Positions 34,394-42,316 of a DNA stretch of 64,000 bases are shown in pieces (position 1 is the stretch's first letter; every line of letters starts with the position of its first letter). The DNA comes from Nocardioides sp. T2.26MG-1 (GTDB lineage Bacteria; Actinomycetota; Actinomycetes; Propionibacteriales; Nocardioidaceae), in the NCBI RefSeq assembly GCF_950101795.1, contig NZ_CATNLZ010000023.1, positions 62,001-126,000 of the forward strand. Direction: 5' to 3'. Both the position numbers and the translations under genes were made by a program. The notes beneath the pieces are model-generated. The model had not been told where the DNA came from, searched no databases, and worked only from the letters and a program-made list of their open reading frames with translations.

Positions 34394-35221
34394 ATGTCCC
34401 GGCTACGCAGCGTGCAGCGGGCCCCGTGGAAGACCGCGCTGGGCGTGCTGCTGACCGCGGTCATGCTCTTCCCGCTCTACTGGATGGTGAACGTCTCGCT
34501 CACCGACCGCGGCGCGATCCGGGACGCCGAGCTCTACCCCCGCGCGTTCACGTTCGAGCACTACCGGGTGGTGCTCGGCGACCAGCTGCCCTACCTCCGC
34601 ACCAGCCTCGTGGTCGGCCTGGGCACCGTGCTGCTCACGCTGGCGGTCGCGGCACCGGCCGGCTACGCGCTCTCCAAGCTGCGGGTGCCGGGGCGCAGGC
34701 TGATCGGCTTCCTGCTGATCGTCGCCCAGATGATCCCCGCCGTGGTGATGGCGCTCGGCTTCTACAGCGTCTACAACGACCTCGGCGTGCTCAACACGCT
34801 GCCCGGCCTGATCCTCGCCGACTCCACCATCGCCGTGCCGTTCGGCGTGATGCTGTTCTCGGCGTTCATGAGCGGCATCCCCCGGGAGATGCTCGAGGCC
34901 GCGCACATCGACGGCGCCTCGCACTGGCGGACGTTCGTCTCGATCGTGCTGCCGATCTCGCGCAACTCCGCCGTCACCGTGGCGCTGTTCGCGTTCCTGT
35001 GGGCCTGGTCGGACTTCCTGTTCGCGTCGACCCTCAACCGCGACGGCGGCAGGCTCCGACCGATCACGATGGGGCTCTACGACTACATCGGCTCCCAGAA
35101 CCAGCAGTGGGGCGAGCTGATGGCGACCGCCGTCCTGGCCTCGATCCCCACTGCGCTCCTGCTCGTCGTCGCCCAACGCTACATCTCGGCCGGACTCACG
35201 GCCGGCGCGGTCAAGGACTGA
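34394..35221 (+). CDS. Carbohydrate ABC transporter permease (MalG/UgpE type)
   Basis: The 275-residue protein has six membrane segments starting at TALGVLLTAVMLFPLYWMV and the EAA loop LEAAHIDGASHWRTFVSIVL. It begins 1 bp after the previous stop with GGAGG inside the preceding gene. It pairs with the upstream permease as the sugar channel. No ATPase follows; the next gene is a hydrolase. Confidence 0.93.
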   Translation: MSRLRSVQRAPWKTALGVLLTAVMLFPLYWMVNVSLTDRGAIRDAELYPRAFTFEHYRVVLGDQLPYLRTSLVVGLGTVLLTLAVAAPAGYALSKLRVPGRRLIGFLLIVAQMIPAVVMALGFYSVYNDLGVLNTLPGLILADSTIAVPFGVMLFSAFMSGIPREMLEAAHIDGASHWRTFVSIVLPISRNSAVTVALFAFLWAWSDFLFASTLNRDGGRLRPITMGLYDYIGSQNQQWGELMATAVLASIPTALLLVVAQRYISAGLTAGAVKD

Positions 35222-35247
35222 CCCCACCACCGACACCGAAGGACCCC

Positions 35248-36951
35248 ATGACCGCCCCCGTCTCGTTCGACGTCCGCCAGATCCCCTTCTCCATCCGGGG
35301 CTCCTGGCTCGACCTCTCGCCGGTCGTCGCCCTGCACACGCAGGCCGACGAGATCCACCTGGTGTCGCACAAGAACGGCATGCACGCGGTCCTCGCGCTG
35401 CAGCCGGTGCTGGGCAGAGCGGCGGTGGACACCGCGTGGCGCGCCACACCCGCCGCCCTCACCTGGCGCGCGACCGACGGCGCAGAGGTGACGGCGGCCT
35501 TCGACGGCATCTCGGCCGTGCGGATCCGTGGCGCCGGGCTCGGGCTCCGGCTGAGCGACGCGTCGTCCGCGCTGACGCCGTTCACCGGCACCTACCTCTT
35601 CGAGGACCCCGTCGACGACGCGCTCGTCTTCACCTCCTACGAGACCGGGCGGCGCTACCGCGTCACGGCGCTCACCGGCGACCTGCACCGCGAGGGCGAC
35701 CAGGCCCTCGGGCGCGCCGACCGAGCCGTGGTCGCCGGCGCCGACGGCCGGCCGTGGGAGATCGTCGTGCAGGAGACGACCGCGGCCGCCCCGCCGTACT
35801 CGTCGGACAGGTCCTTCGACGACGTGGTGGCCGTGGCGCGCGGCGCCTTCGAGGAGTACGTCGAGGCCGTCGCCCCGTGGCCGAGCGACACGGTGCCGGC
35901 CGCGGGGCTCGCGGCGTACGTCCTCTGGTCCGCGACCGTCGCGCCCGAGGGCTTCCTGCGGCGCGAGTCGGTGCTGATGTCGATGCACTGGATGGACAAG
36001 CTGTGGAGCTGGGACCACTGCTTCAACGCCCTCGCGCTCGCCGGGGGGCTGCCGGACCTGGCGCTCGACCAGTTCCGGGCGCCGTTCGACCACCAGGACG
36101 AGACCGGCGCCCTGCCGGACTCGGTCACACACTCCGAGGTGCTCTACAACTACGTCAAGCCGCCGATCCACGGGTGGACGCTGCGCCGGCTCCGGGCCAC
36201 GCTCGCCCGCCCGCTCACCACGGCCGAGCTGACCGACATCTACGACCACCTCGCGCGCTGGTCGCGGTTCTGGCTCGACCGCCGCCGGCGGCCGGGGCAC
36301 GAGCTGCCCTATTACCAGCACGGCAACGACTCCGGCTGGGACAACGCCACGACGTTCGACCTCGACCGGGTCGTCGAGGCGCCCGACCTGGCCGGCTTCC
36401 TGGCCATCCAGCTGGAGGTGCTCGCCGACCTCGCCGACGAGCTCGGGCGGCCGGCTGACGACTGGAAGCGCGCGCGCGACCAGCTCCTCGACGCCCTGCT
36501 GGGTCAGCTCTGGACCGGGGAGTCCTTCGTGGCGGTCGGTGCCACCTCGGGTACGCCGAGCACGGACTCGAGCCTGCTCAACCTGCTGCCCCTGGTGCTG
36601 GGCGACCGGCTCCCGCAGCAGGTCCGCGACGCGCTCGCCGAGCGGCTCGTGGAGCACCTCACGGCGTACGGCCCGGCCACCGAGCCGGTGACCTCGGCCC
36701 ACTATGAGAGCGACGGCTACTGGCGCGGTCCGATCTGGGCGCCGTCGACGGCGCTCGTCGAGGACGGCCTGCGCGCCTGCGGGTACGCCGACCTCGCCGA
36801 CACCGTCAACGAGCGGTTCCGGCGGCTGTGCGAGCAGTCGGGGTTCGCCGAGAACTTCGACGCGGTGACCGGCGAGGGTCTGCGCGACCGCGCCTACACC
36901 TGGACCGCCGCGGTCTACCTGCTCTTCGCCGCGGACGCCGTGGGTCGCTGA
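35248..36951 (+). CDS. Glycoside hydrolase, GH63-like (glucosylglycerate/mannosylglycerate hydrolase type)
   Basis: The 567-residue cytosolic protein has an N-terminal beta-sandwich domain (about residues 1-190) and an (alpha/alpha)6 barrel. Barrel motifs are DKLWSWDHCFNALALAGG, DSVTHSEVLYNYVKPPIHGW, YYQHGNDSGWDNATTFD, YWRGPIWAPSTALVEDGL and FAENFDAVTGEGLRDRAYTW. These match the MGH1-type/GH63 group that includes mycobacterial glucosylglycerate hydrolase. It would cleave the glycoside brought in by the transporter encoded upstream. The exact substrate is an inference. A clear GAAGGA ribosome-binding site precedes the ATG at 35248. Confidence 0.82.
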   Translation: MTAPVSFDVRQIPFSIRGSWLDLSPVVALHTQADEIHLVSHKNGMHAVLALQPVLGRAAVDTAWRATPAALTWRATDGAEVTAAFDGISAVRIRGAGLGLRLSDASSALTPFTGTYLFEDPVDDALVFTSYETGRRYRVTALTGDLHREGDQALGRADRAVVAGADGRPWEIVVQETTAAAPPYSSDRSFDDVVAVARGAFEEYVEAVAPWPSDTVPAAGLAAYVLWSATVAPEGFLRRESVLMSMHWMDKLWSWDHCFNALALAGGLPDLALDQFRAPFDHQDETGALPDSVTHSEVLYNYVKPPIHGWTLRRLRATLARPLTTAELTDIYDHLARWSRFWLDRRRRPGHELPYYQHGNDSGWDNATTFDLDRVVEAPDLAGFLAIQLEVLADLADELGRPADDWKRARDQLLDALLGQLWTGESFVAVGATSGTPSTDSSLLNLLPLVLGDRLPQQVRDALAERLVEHLTAYGPATEPVTSAHYESDGYWRGPIWAPSTALVEDGLRACGYADLADTVNERFRRLCEQSGFAENFDAVTGEGLRDRAYTWTAAVYLLFAADAVGR

Positions 36952-36964
36952 CCGCGCCCCGTCC

Positions 36965-38428
36965 TCAGGCGTCGTAGTGCGACAGTTCTCCCCACCGTTC
37001 CGTCCACGACCCGCGCACGGACGAGCACCGCCAGACCGGCAGCCCCTGCTCCTCGTTGGGCGCGTCGGCGTCGTTGTCGAGCGTCGCCGCCCGGGTGCAC
37101 CCGTCGAAGTCCGCGGTCGGGTCGCGCCACCCGACGACGATGACGGGGGCGGCGGACGCCGGCGGCGGGCCCCACTCCCGGTAGCCGTTGTGGCCGGAGT
37201 AGACGGGGACACCGACGCCGTACCAGCTCAGCGACCCCGCCTCGCCGTAGTTGCCGGTGAAGACCACGGCCGTACGGCGCTCGTCGGGTGGGAGCGCGTC
37301 GACGACCGCGCGGACCTGGTCGGTGTACTCCTCCCAGCCGATGGTCTCGAGCTGGACGTCGTTGACGTCGGCGTAGAACGAGCCGCCGAACGTCGAGGCC
37401 GGGAGGACCGGCAGCACCGCGGGGTAGGCGACGGCCGCCGACGCGACCATCCACGCACCGGCCCGGACGACGGCCCGCGAGGACCGGGTGGCGGCCAGGT
37501 GGGTGCACCCGGCGGCGATCAGCGGAGGGATCGCACCGGCGAGGTAGTAGCCCTTGCCGCCCGTGACGAGGAAGACGGCGAGCACGACGAGGAACGCGAC
37601 CGCCAGCGGACGGGCCCGCACCCAGTCCGGGCGGCGGAGCAGCTGAACCAGCCCCAGCACCCACACCGCACCGATCAACGGGCTGAAGATCACCAGCGCC
37701 TCGAGCACCATCGTGATCCGTCCGCCGACCCCGCCGTACTCGTCGGCAATGTCGGCCGACAGGGCGAAGACCGGCCAGTCGTGCTGGGCCTGCCACCCCA
37801 GGTTCGGCACCCACATCGCCAGCGCGAGCAGGCCCCCGAGCCACGGCCAGCGCGTGCCCAGCGCCGGCCGTGTCTCGCGCACGAGCGCGACGCCGACCAG
37901 CACGCCGAGCAGGCAGAACGCGACCGCGTGCTTGTTGTTGAGGCCCACGCCGGCGACCGCGCCGGCGAGCAGCCAGAGCCGCGGGCGGTCGTCGACCAGC
38001 GCCTGTCCCACCACGACGAGCACCGCGGTCCAGAACAGCATGTCGAACGTCGCGGTCGACAGCAGGTGGCCGAGCCCCGGCACGATCGTGGAGAGGCCGA
38101 CGGCCACCGCGGTCAGCGCCTGCCCGGCGCGGGCCGCGCCGAGCAGCCGGGCCGCCTGCACCGACAGCAGCACGACGCCGACCATTGCGAGCACCGACGG
38201 GATCCGGAGCACGGTGACGCTCGACGGCGCCACCAGGTCGGTGAGGCGGGCGAGGAACGGCGTGAACGCCGGCTGGTCGGGGTAGCCCCAGGCCAGGTGC
38301 TTGCCGGCCTCGACGAAGTAGAGCTCGTCGCGGTGCGGGCCGTAGTGGGGCGCGAGCAGCATCAGGCCGACGACGAGCACGAGACAGACGGCGCCGGCCT
38401 CGCGGACGGCGTACGGCGGGCGGTTCAC
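36965..38428 (-). CDS. Glycosyltransferase family 39-like membrane protein
   Basis: From the GTG at 38428 the product is 487 residues. It has the ArnT/PMT-like start (YGPHRDELYFVEAGKHLAWGYPDQPAF, with the catalytic-type Asp in HRDE), about ten membrane helices, and a soluble extracytoplasmic C-terminal domain (VVFTGNYGEAGSL, VYSGHNGYREWG). GT39 enzymes use lipid-linked sugars to modify proteins or cell-wall polymers on the outer face of the membrane. The acceptor is unknown. It ends 13 bp from the convergent hydrolase gene. Confidence 0.85.
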   Translation of the reverse strand: MNRPPYAVREAGAVCLVLVVGLMLLAPHYGPHRDELYFVEAGKHLAWGYPDQPAFTPFLARLTDLVAPSSVTVLRIPSVLAMVGVVLLSVQAARLLGAARAGQALTAVAVGLSTIVPGLGHLLSTATFDMLFWTAVLVVVGQALVDDRPRLWLLAGAVAGVGLNNKHAVAFCLLGVLVGVALVRETRPALGTRWPWLGGLLALAMWVPNLGWQAQHDWPVFALSADIADEYGGVGGRITMVLEALVIFSPLIGAVWVLGLVQLLRRPDWVRARPLAVAFLVVLAVFLVTGGKGYYLAGAIPPLIAAGCTHLAATRSSRAVVRAGAWMVASAAVAYPAVLPVLPASTFGGSFYADVNDVQLETIGWEEYTDQVRAVVDALPPDERRTAVVFTGNYGEAGSLSWYGVGVPVYSGHNGYREWGPPPASAAPVIVVGWRDPTADFDGCTRAATLDNDADAPNEEQGLPVWRCSSVRGSWTERWGELSHYDA

Positions 38429-38445
38429 GCGCCCCAGTGTGGCGC

Positions 38446-39213
38446 TCAGACCACCAGTCGTGCGCGGAGTTCGGCGAGCACGTCGTCGCCGAGCCCGAGG
38501 CCGTCGCGGAGGTAGCCGTCGACCGACCCGTAGTCCGCCGCGGCCGCGTCGTAGGCCGCCTGCAGGTACGACGCCTCGACGACCATCGTCGGCTCGTAGA
38601 CCGCCACCTTGTCGGACCCCAGGTGCTCGGCGACCAGCGCGAGGTACTTCTCCCGGGTCGCCGACGAGACCTCGTTGGTCAGCAGGTAGTCCGCGACGAT
38701 CGTGTCGTGGTCGACGCCGGCGAGCTCGAGCAGCAGCGCGGCCGCCCAGCCGGTGCGGTCCTTGCCGGCCGTGCAGTGGAACAGCTGCGGCAGCCCGCCG
38801 GTGGCGAGCTCGGTGAGCAGGGCGGCGTACGACGAGCGCGCGGCGGGCGAGCGCACGAACGCGACGTACACCTCGTGCATCACCCGGTGCGCCGCCTCGA
38901 CGTCGGCCAGCGTCGCGACCGTCTCCATCGGGATGCCGGCCACCTCGGCGTGCCGCCACGCCGCGCCCGCGACCTCGACGTCGGGGTGCGCCTCGATCTC
39001 GGGCCCGCCGCGCAGGTCGTGGATCACCTGGATCCTCAGTCCCGCAAGGGATCTGGCGTCCTCCTGGGTCAGCTGCAGCTCGTTGGACCGGTAGTACGCG
39101 CCGCGCCGCACGTGCCGTCCGTCGCGGGTCGGGTAGCCCGGGTCGTCGCCGGCGACGTCGCGGAGGTTGTCGGCGGAGGCGAGTCGCAGCAGCTCGGCGG
39201 GGGCGTCGGTCAC
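38446..39213 (-). CDS. Tyrosine-protein phosphatase (PtpB/DSP-like)
   Basis: The 255-residue protein has the Cys-based P-loop HCTAGKDRTGWAAALLL (about residues 146-162; CX5R). Upstream blocks NLRDVAG and YYRSNELQLT and an Asp in VIHDLRG are typical of the bacterial PtpB-like/DUF442-related phosphatases. It dephosphorylates tyrosine or phosphoinositides. No signal peptide is visible. It lies 18 bp upstream of the glycosyltransferase gene on the same strand. Confidence 0.9.
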   Translation of the reverse strand: MTDAPAELLRLASADNLRDVAGDDPGYPTRDGRHVRRGAYYRSNELQLTQEDARSLAGLRIQVIHDLRGGPEIEAHPDVEVAGAAWRHAEVAGIPMETVATLADVEAAHRVMHEVYVAFVRSPAARSSYAALLTELATGGLPQLFHCTAGKDRTGWAAALLLELAGVDHDTIVADYLLTNEVSSATREKYLALVAEHLGSDKVAVYEPTMVVEASYLQAAYDAAAADYGSVDGYLRDGLGLGDDVLAELRARLVV

Positions 39214-39258
39214 GTCGCCAGGCTAGGCAACCCGGGGCAACACCGGGTGAACGAGCCG

Positions 39259-39837
39259 TCAGCGCAGCGGGACGAACCGGTACCAGCCGTGCCGGGTGAC
39301 CACCGGCGGGCCGCCGCCCTGAGCGACCACCAGCAGCATCTCGCCGCCCACCGGGATCACCATCCGGCCGGCCGGCGCGAGCTGCTCGACCAGCCCGGCG
39401 GGCAGGGCATCGGCCTGCGCCGACACCAGGATCCGGTCGTACGGCGCGTGCGCGGGGTCGCCGTACACCTCGGGCGTGGCCTGCTCGATCCGCGCCCACG
39501 ACCACCCACCGTGGGCGAGGTTGGCGCGGCCGAACGTCACCAGCTCGGGCTCGAGCTCGACGCCGAGCACCTCGCCCGTGGGCCCGGTCAGCTCGGCCAG
39601 CAGGCCGGTCGTCCAGCCCGAGCCCGAGCCGACGTCGAGCACCCGGTCGCCGGGCCGGACCTCCAGCAGGCGCAGCATGTTCGCGACCGTCCGCGGCTGG
39701 GAGTTGGTCTGCCCGTGACCGATCTCGATCGGCCCGTCGTAGGCGGCGCGCCGGCGCTCGCGCGGCGGCAGGAACCACTCCCGCGGCACCGCCGCGAACG
39801 CCTTGTCGACCCGGTCGGGCGCCACCTGGCCAGTCAA
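39259..39837 (-). CDS. Protein-L-isoaspartate O-methyltransferase family protein
   Basis: The 192-residue protein has the SAM motif LDVGSGSGWTTGLLAELTG (about residues 67-85), the upstream IGHGQTNSQPRTVANML block that binds the isoaspartyl substrate, and YDRILVSAQADALP in place of the usual DRIIVTAA. It probably repairs isoaspartate in aged proteins. The first possible start is TTG at 39837; a GTG at 39825 would remove only four residues and is equally likely. Confidence 0.87.
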   Translation of the reverse strand: MTGQVAPDRVDKAFAAVPREWFLPPRERRRAAYDGPIEIGHGQTNSQPRTVANMLRLLEVRPGDRVLDVGSGSGWTTGLLAELTGPTGEVLGVELEPELVTFGRANLAHGGWSWARIEQATPEVYGDPAHAPYDRILVSAQADALPAGLVEQLAPAGRMVIPVGGEMLLVVAQGGGPPVVTRHGWYRFVPLR

Positions 39838-39899
39838 CCACCGAACCCGCGTCGCGAAACAGGTGACGCGGGAGCCCGTCCTGGGCGAGACTCGCGGGC

Positions 39900-40283
39900 G
39901 TGATCAAGGTCGAGCTGCTTCTCGGTGTGGCGGCGTTCGCGCTGTGGGTCTTCTGCCTGGTGGACGCGATCGGCGCCCCGTCGGACCGGATCCGCAACCT
40001 GCCCAAGGTGGCGTGGATCCTGCTGATCCTGTTCTTCCCGTTCGTCGGGTCGATCGCCTGGCTCGTCGCCGGCCGCCCCGACAACGGGGTGAGCCGCCGC
40101 TCGCCGTACGAGCGGGAGACGCCGCACTTCCCGGAGTACGACCGGCCGGGTCGGGCCGCCGCCGTCGACCCCGAGCGGGACGACGCGTTCCTGCGCCAGG
40201 TCCGCGAGCGGGCCGAGGCACAGCGCAAGGCCTACGAGGCCCAGCGCCGGCGCGACCGCGAGCGCGAGGCCGGCGAGCCGTAG
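39900..40283 (+). CDS. Small membrane protein with phospholipase-D-nuclease N-terminal-like domain
   Basis: The 127-residue protein has two membrane helices (LLLGVAAFALWVFCLVDAIG and VAWILLILFFPFVGSIAWLV) with RIRNLPK between. This is the PLDc_N signature of actinobacterial small membrane proteins. A charged helical tail rich in Arg, Glu and Gln follows. Start GTG 39900. It is divergent from the methyltransferase gene, and a short GC stem lies between them. Function unknown. Confidence 0.82.
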   Translation: MIKVELLLGVAAFALWVFCLVDAIGAPSDRIRNLPKVAWILLILFFPFVGSIAWLVAGRPDNGVSRRSPYERETPHFPEYDRPGRAAAVDPERDDAFLRQVRERAEAQRKAYEAQRRRDREREAGEP

Positions 40284-40286
40284 TCG

Positions 40287-41069
40287 TCAGCCGCGCTTGG
40301 GCGGCAGCGGCACGAACATCGACGTGCGGGCGGCGTACTCGGGGTAGCCGGGCCGCTTCATCATGGTCTTCTCCAGCAGCCGCGCGCCGGTGATCCACAC
40401 CAGCCAGATCGTCATCGCGACCGGCGCGAGCAGCGACGCCAGCCCGGCGACCCACCCGGAGGCGAGCCCGCCGGCGAGCCACAGCCCCCACCACACGCAG
40501 CAGTCGCCGAAGTAGTTGGGGTGCCGGGTCCACGACCACAGCCCGCGGTCCATCACCGGGCCGCGGTCGGGGTCGCGCTTGTACGCCGCGAGCTGGGCGT
40601 CGCCGACGGACTCGAAGAGCACCCCGACCAGCCAGAGCACGAGGCCGGCCCAGACCGGCCACGTCCACTCGAGGCCCGCGACCGCGGCGGTCTGCAGCGG
40701 CAGCGACACCAACCAGACGGCGGCGCCCTGGAGCCCGAACACCTTGCGGACGGCCCGGCCCATGCCCACCTGCTGGAGGGTGCCGCCGAGCATCGCCTCG
40801 TAGCGCGGGTCCTCGCCGTGGCCGCGCGACTTCACGAAGATGTGCCAGGACAGCCGGCCGCCCCAGGTGGTGACCAGCGCGGCCAGCAGCCAGGACTGTC
40901 CGGTGCCGGACACGACCGCGCACACGAGCGCGACCGCGATCAGGGCGAGCCCCCAGCCCACGTCGACGACCGAGACCCGGCCGACCCGCGCGGCGACGTA
41001 CGCCGTCGCGGTCATCACGGCGGCGGCCGCGAGCAGCGAGAGACCGGCGACGAGCAGCAGGTCGGTCAT
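40287..41069 (-). CDS. DUF1295 family membrane protein (steroid-reductase-like fold)
   Basis: The 260-residue membrane protein has the DUF1295 motifs VSVVDVGWGLALI, WGGRLSWHIFVKSRGHGEDPRY and the C-terminal LWSWTRHPNYFGDCCVWWG, which marks the 5-alpha-reductase/ICMT-like superfamily. Its counterpart in M. tuberculosis (Rv0446c) lies in the same order beside sigK, rskA and ufaA1. Its start overlaps the stop of the cyclopropane synthase gene (ATGA), so the two are co-translated. A role in fatty-acid or lipid modification with that enzyme is likely. Confidence 0.88.
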   Translation of the reverse strand: MTDLLLVAGLSLLAAAAVMTATAYVAARVGRVSVVDVGWGLALIAVALVCAVVSGTGQSWLLAALVTTWGGRLSWHIFVKSRGHGEDPRYEAMLGGTLQQVGMGRAVRKVFGLQGAAVWLVSLPLQTAAVAGLEWTWPVWAGLVLWLVGVLFESVGDAQLAAYKRDPDRGPVMDRGLWSWTRHPNYFGDCCVWWGLWLAGGLASGWVAGLASLLAPVAMTIWLVWITGARLLEKTMMKRPGYPEYAARTSMFVPLPPKRG

Positions 41070-42316
41070 GGTGTGATCATGACGGACGCGGGCCGCTCCA
41101 GGGTCAGCTGCTGCACGTCGAGGTAGCCCGAGGCGAAGCCGGCGCGGGAGTAGCACAGGTAGAAGTGCCACATCCGCACGAACGTCTCGTCGAAGCCCAG
41201 CCGGCGGACGTCGTCCTCGGCCGCCAGGAACGTCTCGTCCCACCGGCGCAGCGTCTCGGCGTAGTCGCCGCCGAACGCCAGCCGGTCGGTGACCCGCAGC
41301 GACGTGTGCCGCTCGGTGACCTCGTCGATGACCTGCGCCGACGGCAGGAACCCGCCGGGGAAGATGTACTTGTTGATCCAGGTGTAGCTGCCGCGGGTGG
41401 CAAGCATCCGGTCGTGCGGCATCAGGATCGCCTGGATCGCGGCCCGCCCGCCGGGCGCCAGCAGCCGGTCGATCGTGCGGAAGTACGTCGGCCAGTACTC
41501 GTGGCCGACCGCCTCGACCATCTCCACCGACAGCACGGCGTCGTACTCGCCGCGCACCTCGCGGTAGTCGCACAGCTCGATGCTCACCCGGTCCGCCAGC
41601 CCGGCCTCGGCCGCCCGGCGCTCCGCGAGCGCGAGCTGCTCCGAGGACAGCGTGACCGTGTGGACGGTCGCGCCGCGCGCCGCGGCGCGGATCGCGAGCT
41701 CGCCCCAGCCGGTGCCGATCTCCAGCACCCGGGTGCCCGCGCGGACGCCGGCCCGGTCGAGCAGGCGGTCGATCTTGCGGTGCTGGGCCGGGAGCAGCGC
41801 CTCGTCGAGGTCGCCGTCGAACAGCGCGGAGGAGTAGCTCAGCGACTCGTCGAGGAACAGCCCGAACAGGTCGTTGGACAGGTCGTAGTGGTGGGCGATC
41901 AGCTCGCGGGTGCGGTCCTGGGTGGTGCGGTGCGCGCGCGGCGTACGCCGCTGCACCAGCGACCGCGCCCGCTGCAGGCGCTGCGGGATCAGGTCGCCCA
42001 CGTTCGCGGCCAGCACGGTGAGGAAGCCGGTGAGGTCCTCGGCGGTCCACGCGCCGGTCAGGTAGGCCTCGCCGAAGCCGATCAGGCCCTCGCGGCCCAG
42101 CCGCGCGAAGAGCTCGTCGGGCCGGTGCACGGTCATCGCCGGCCCGCCGCGGCCGAGGGTCTCCTCGCCGACGTGGACGGTGACGTCGAGCGCGTCGACG
42201 GCGTGGGTGAACAGGCGGCGCGCGACGCGGGACGAGACTTCCGTGCGGAGGCCGGTGGGTGCGGCGTCCAGCCCCGGCCAACGGCCGGAGGTGGATCGGG
42301 TGGACGTGATGGTCAC
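41066..42316 (-). CDS. Cyclopropane-fatty-acyl-phospholipid synthase family SAM methyltransferase (UfaA1-like)
   Basis: The 416-residue protein has an N-terminal domain with HRPDELFARLGREGLIGFGE, then HHYDLSNDLFGLFLDESLSYS (substrate block) and the SAM-binding VLEIGTGWGELAIRAA. It continues with VEMVEAVGHEYW and ends with WHFYLCYSRAGFASGYLDV. It methylates unsaturated lipid acyl chains to cyclopropane or branched forms. The GTG start at 42316 overlaps the upstream stop (GTGA). Gene order matches the mycobacterial sigK locus (ufaA1). Confidence 0.92.
   Translation of the reverse strand: MTITSTRSTSGRWPGLDAAPTGLRTEVSSRVARRLFTHAVDALDVTVHVGEETLGRGGPAMTVHRPDELFARLGREGLIGFGEAYLTGAWTAEDLTGFLTVLAANVGDLIPQRLQRARSLVQRRTPRAHRTTQDRTRELIAHHYDLSNDLFGLFLDESLSYSSALFDGDLDEALLPAQHRKIDRLLDRAGVRAGTRVLEIGTGWGELAIRAAARGATVHTVTLSSEQLALAERRAAEAGLADRVSIELCDYREVRGEYDAVLSVEMVEAVGHEYWPTYFRTIDRLLAPGGRAAIQAILMPHDRMLATRGSYTWINKYIFPGGFLPSAQVIDEVTERHTSLRVTDRLAFGGDYAETLRRWDETFLAAEDDVRRLGFDETFVRMWHFYLCYSRAGFASGYLDVQQLTLERPASVMITP

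Noticed and set aside
34403..35449. Minus-strand open frames opposite the sugar permease genes
   Set aside because: His/Arg/Glu-rich shadow translation without any domain; the plus-strand permeases are unambiguous.
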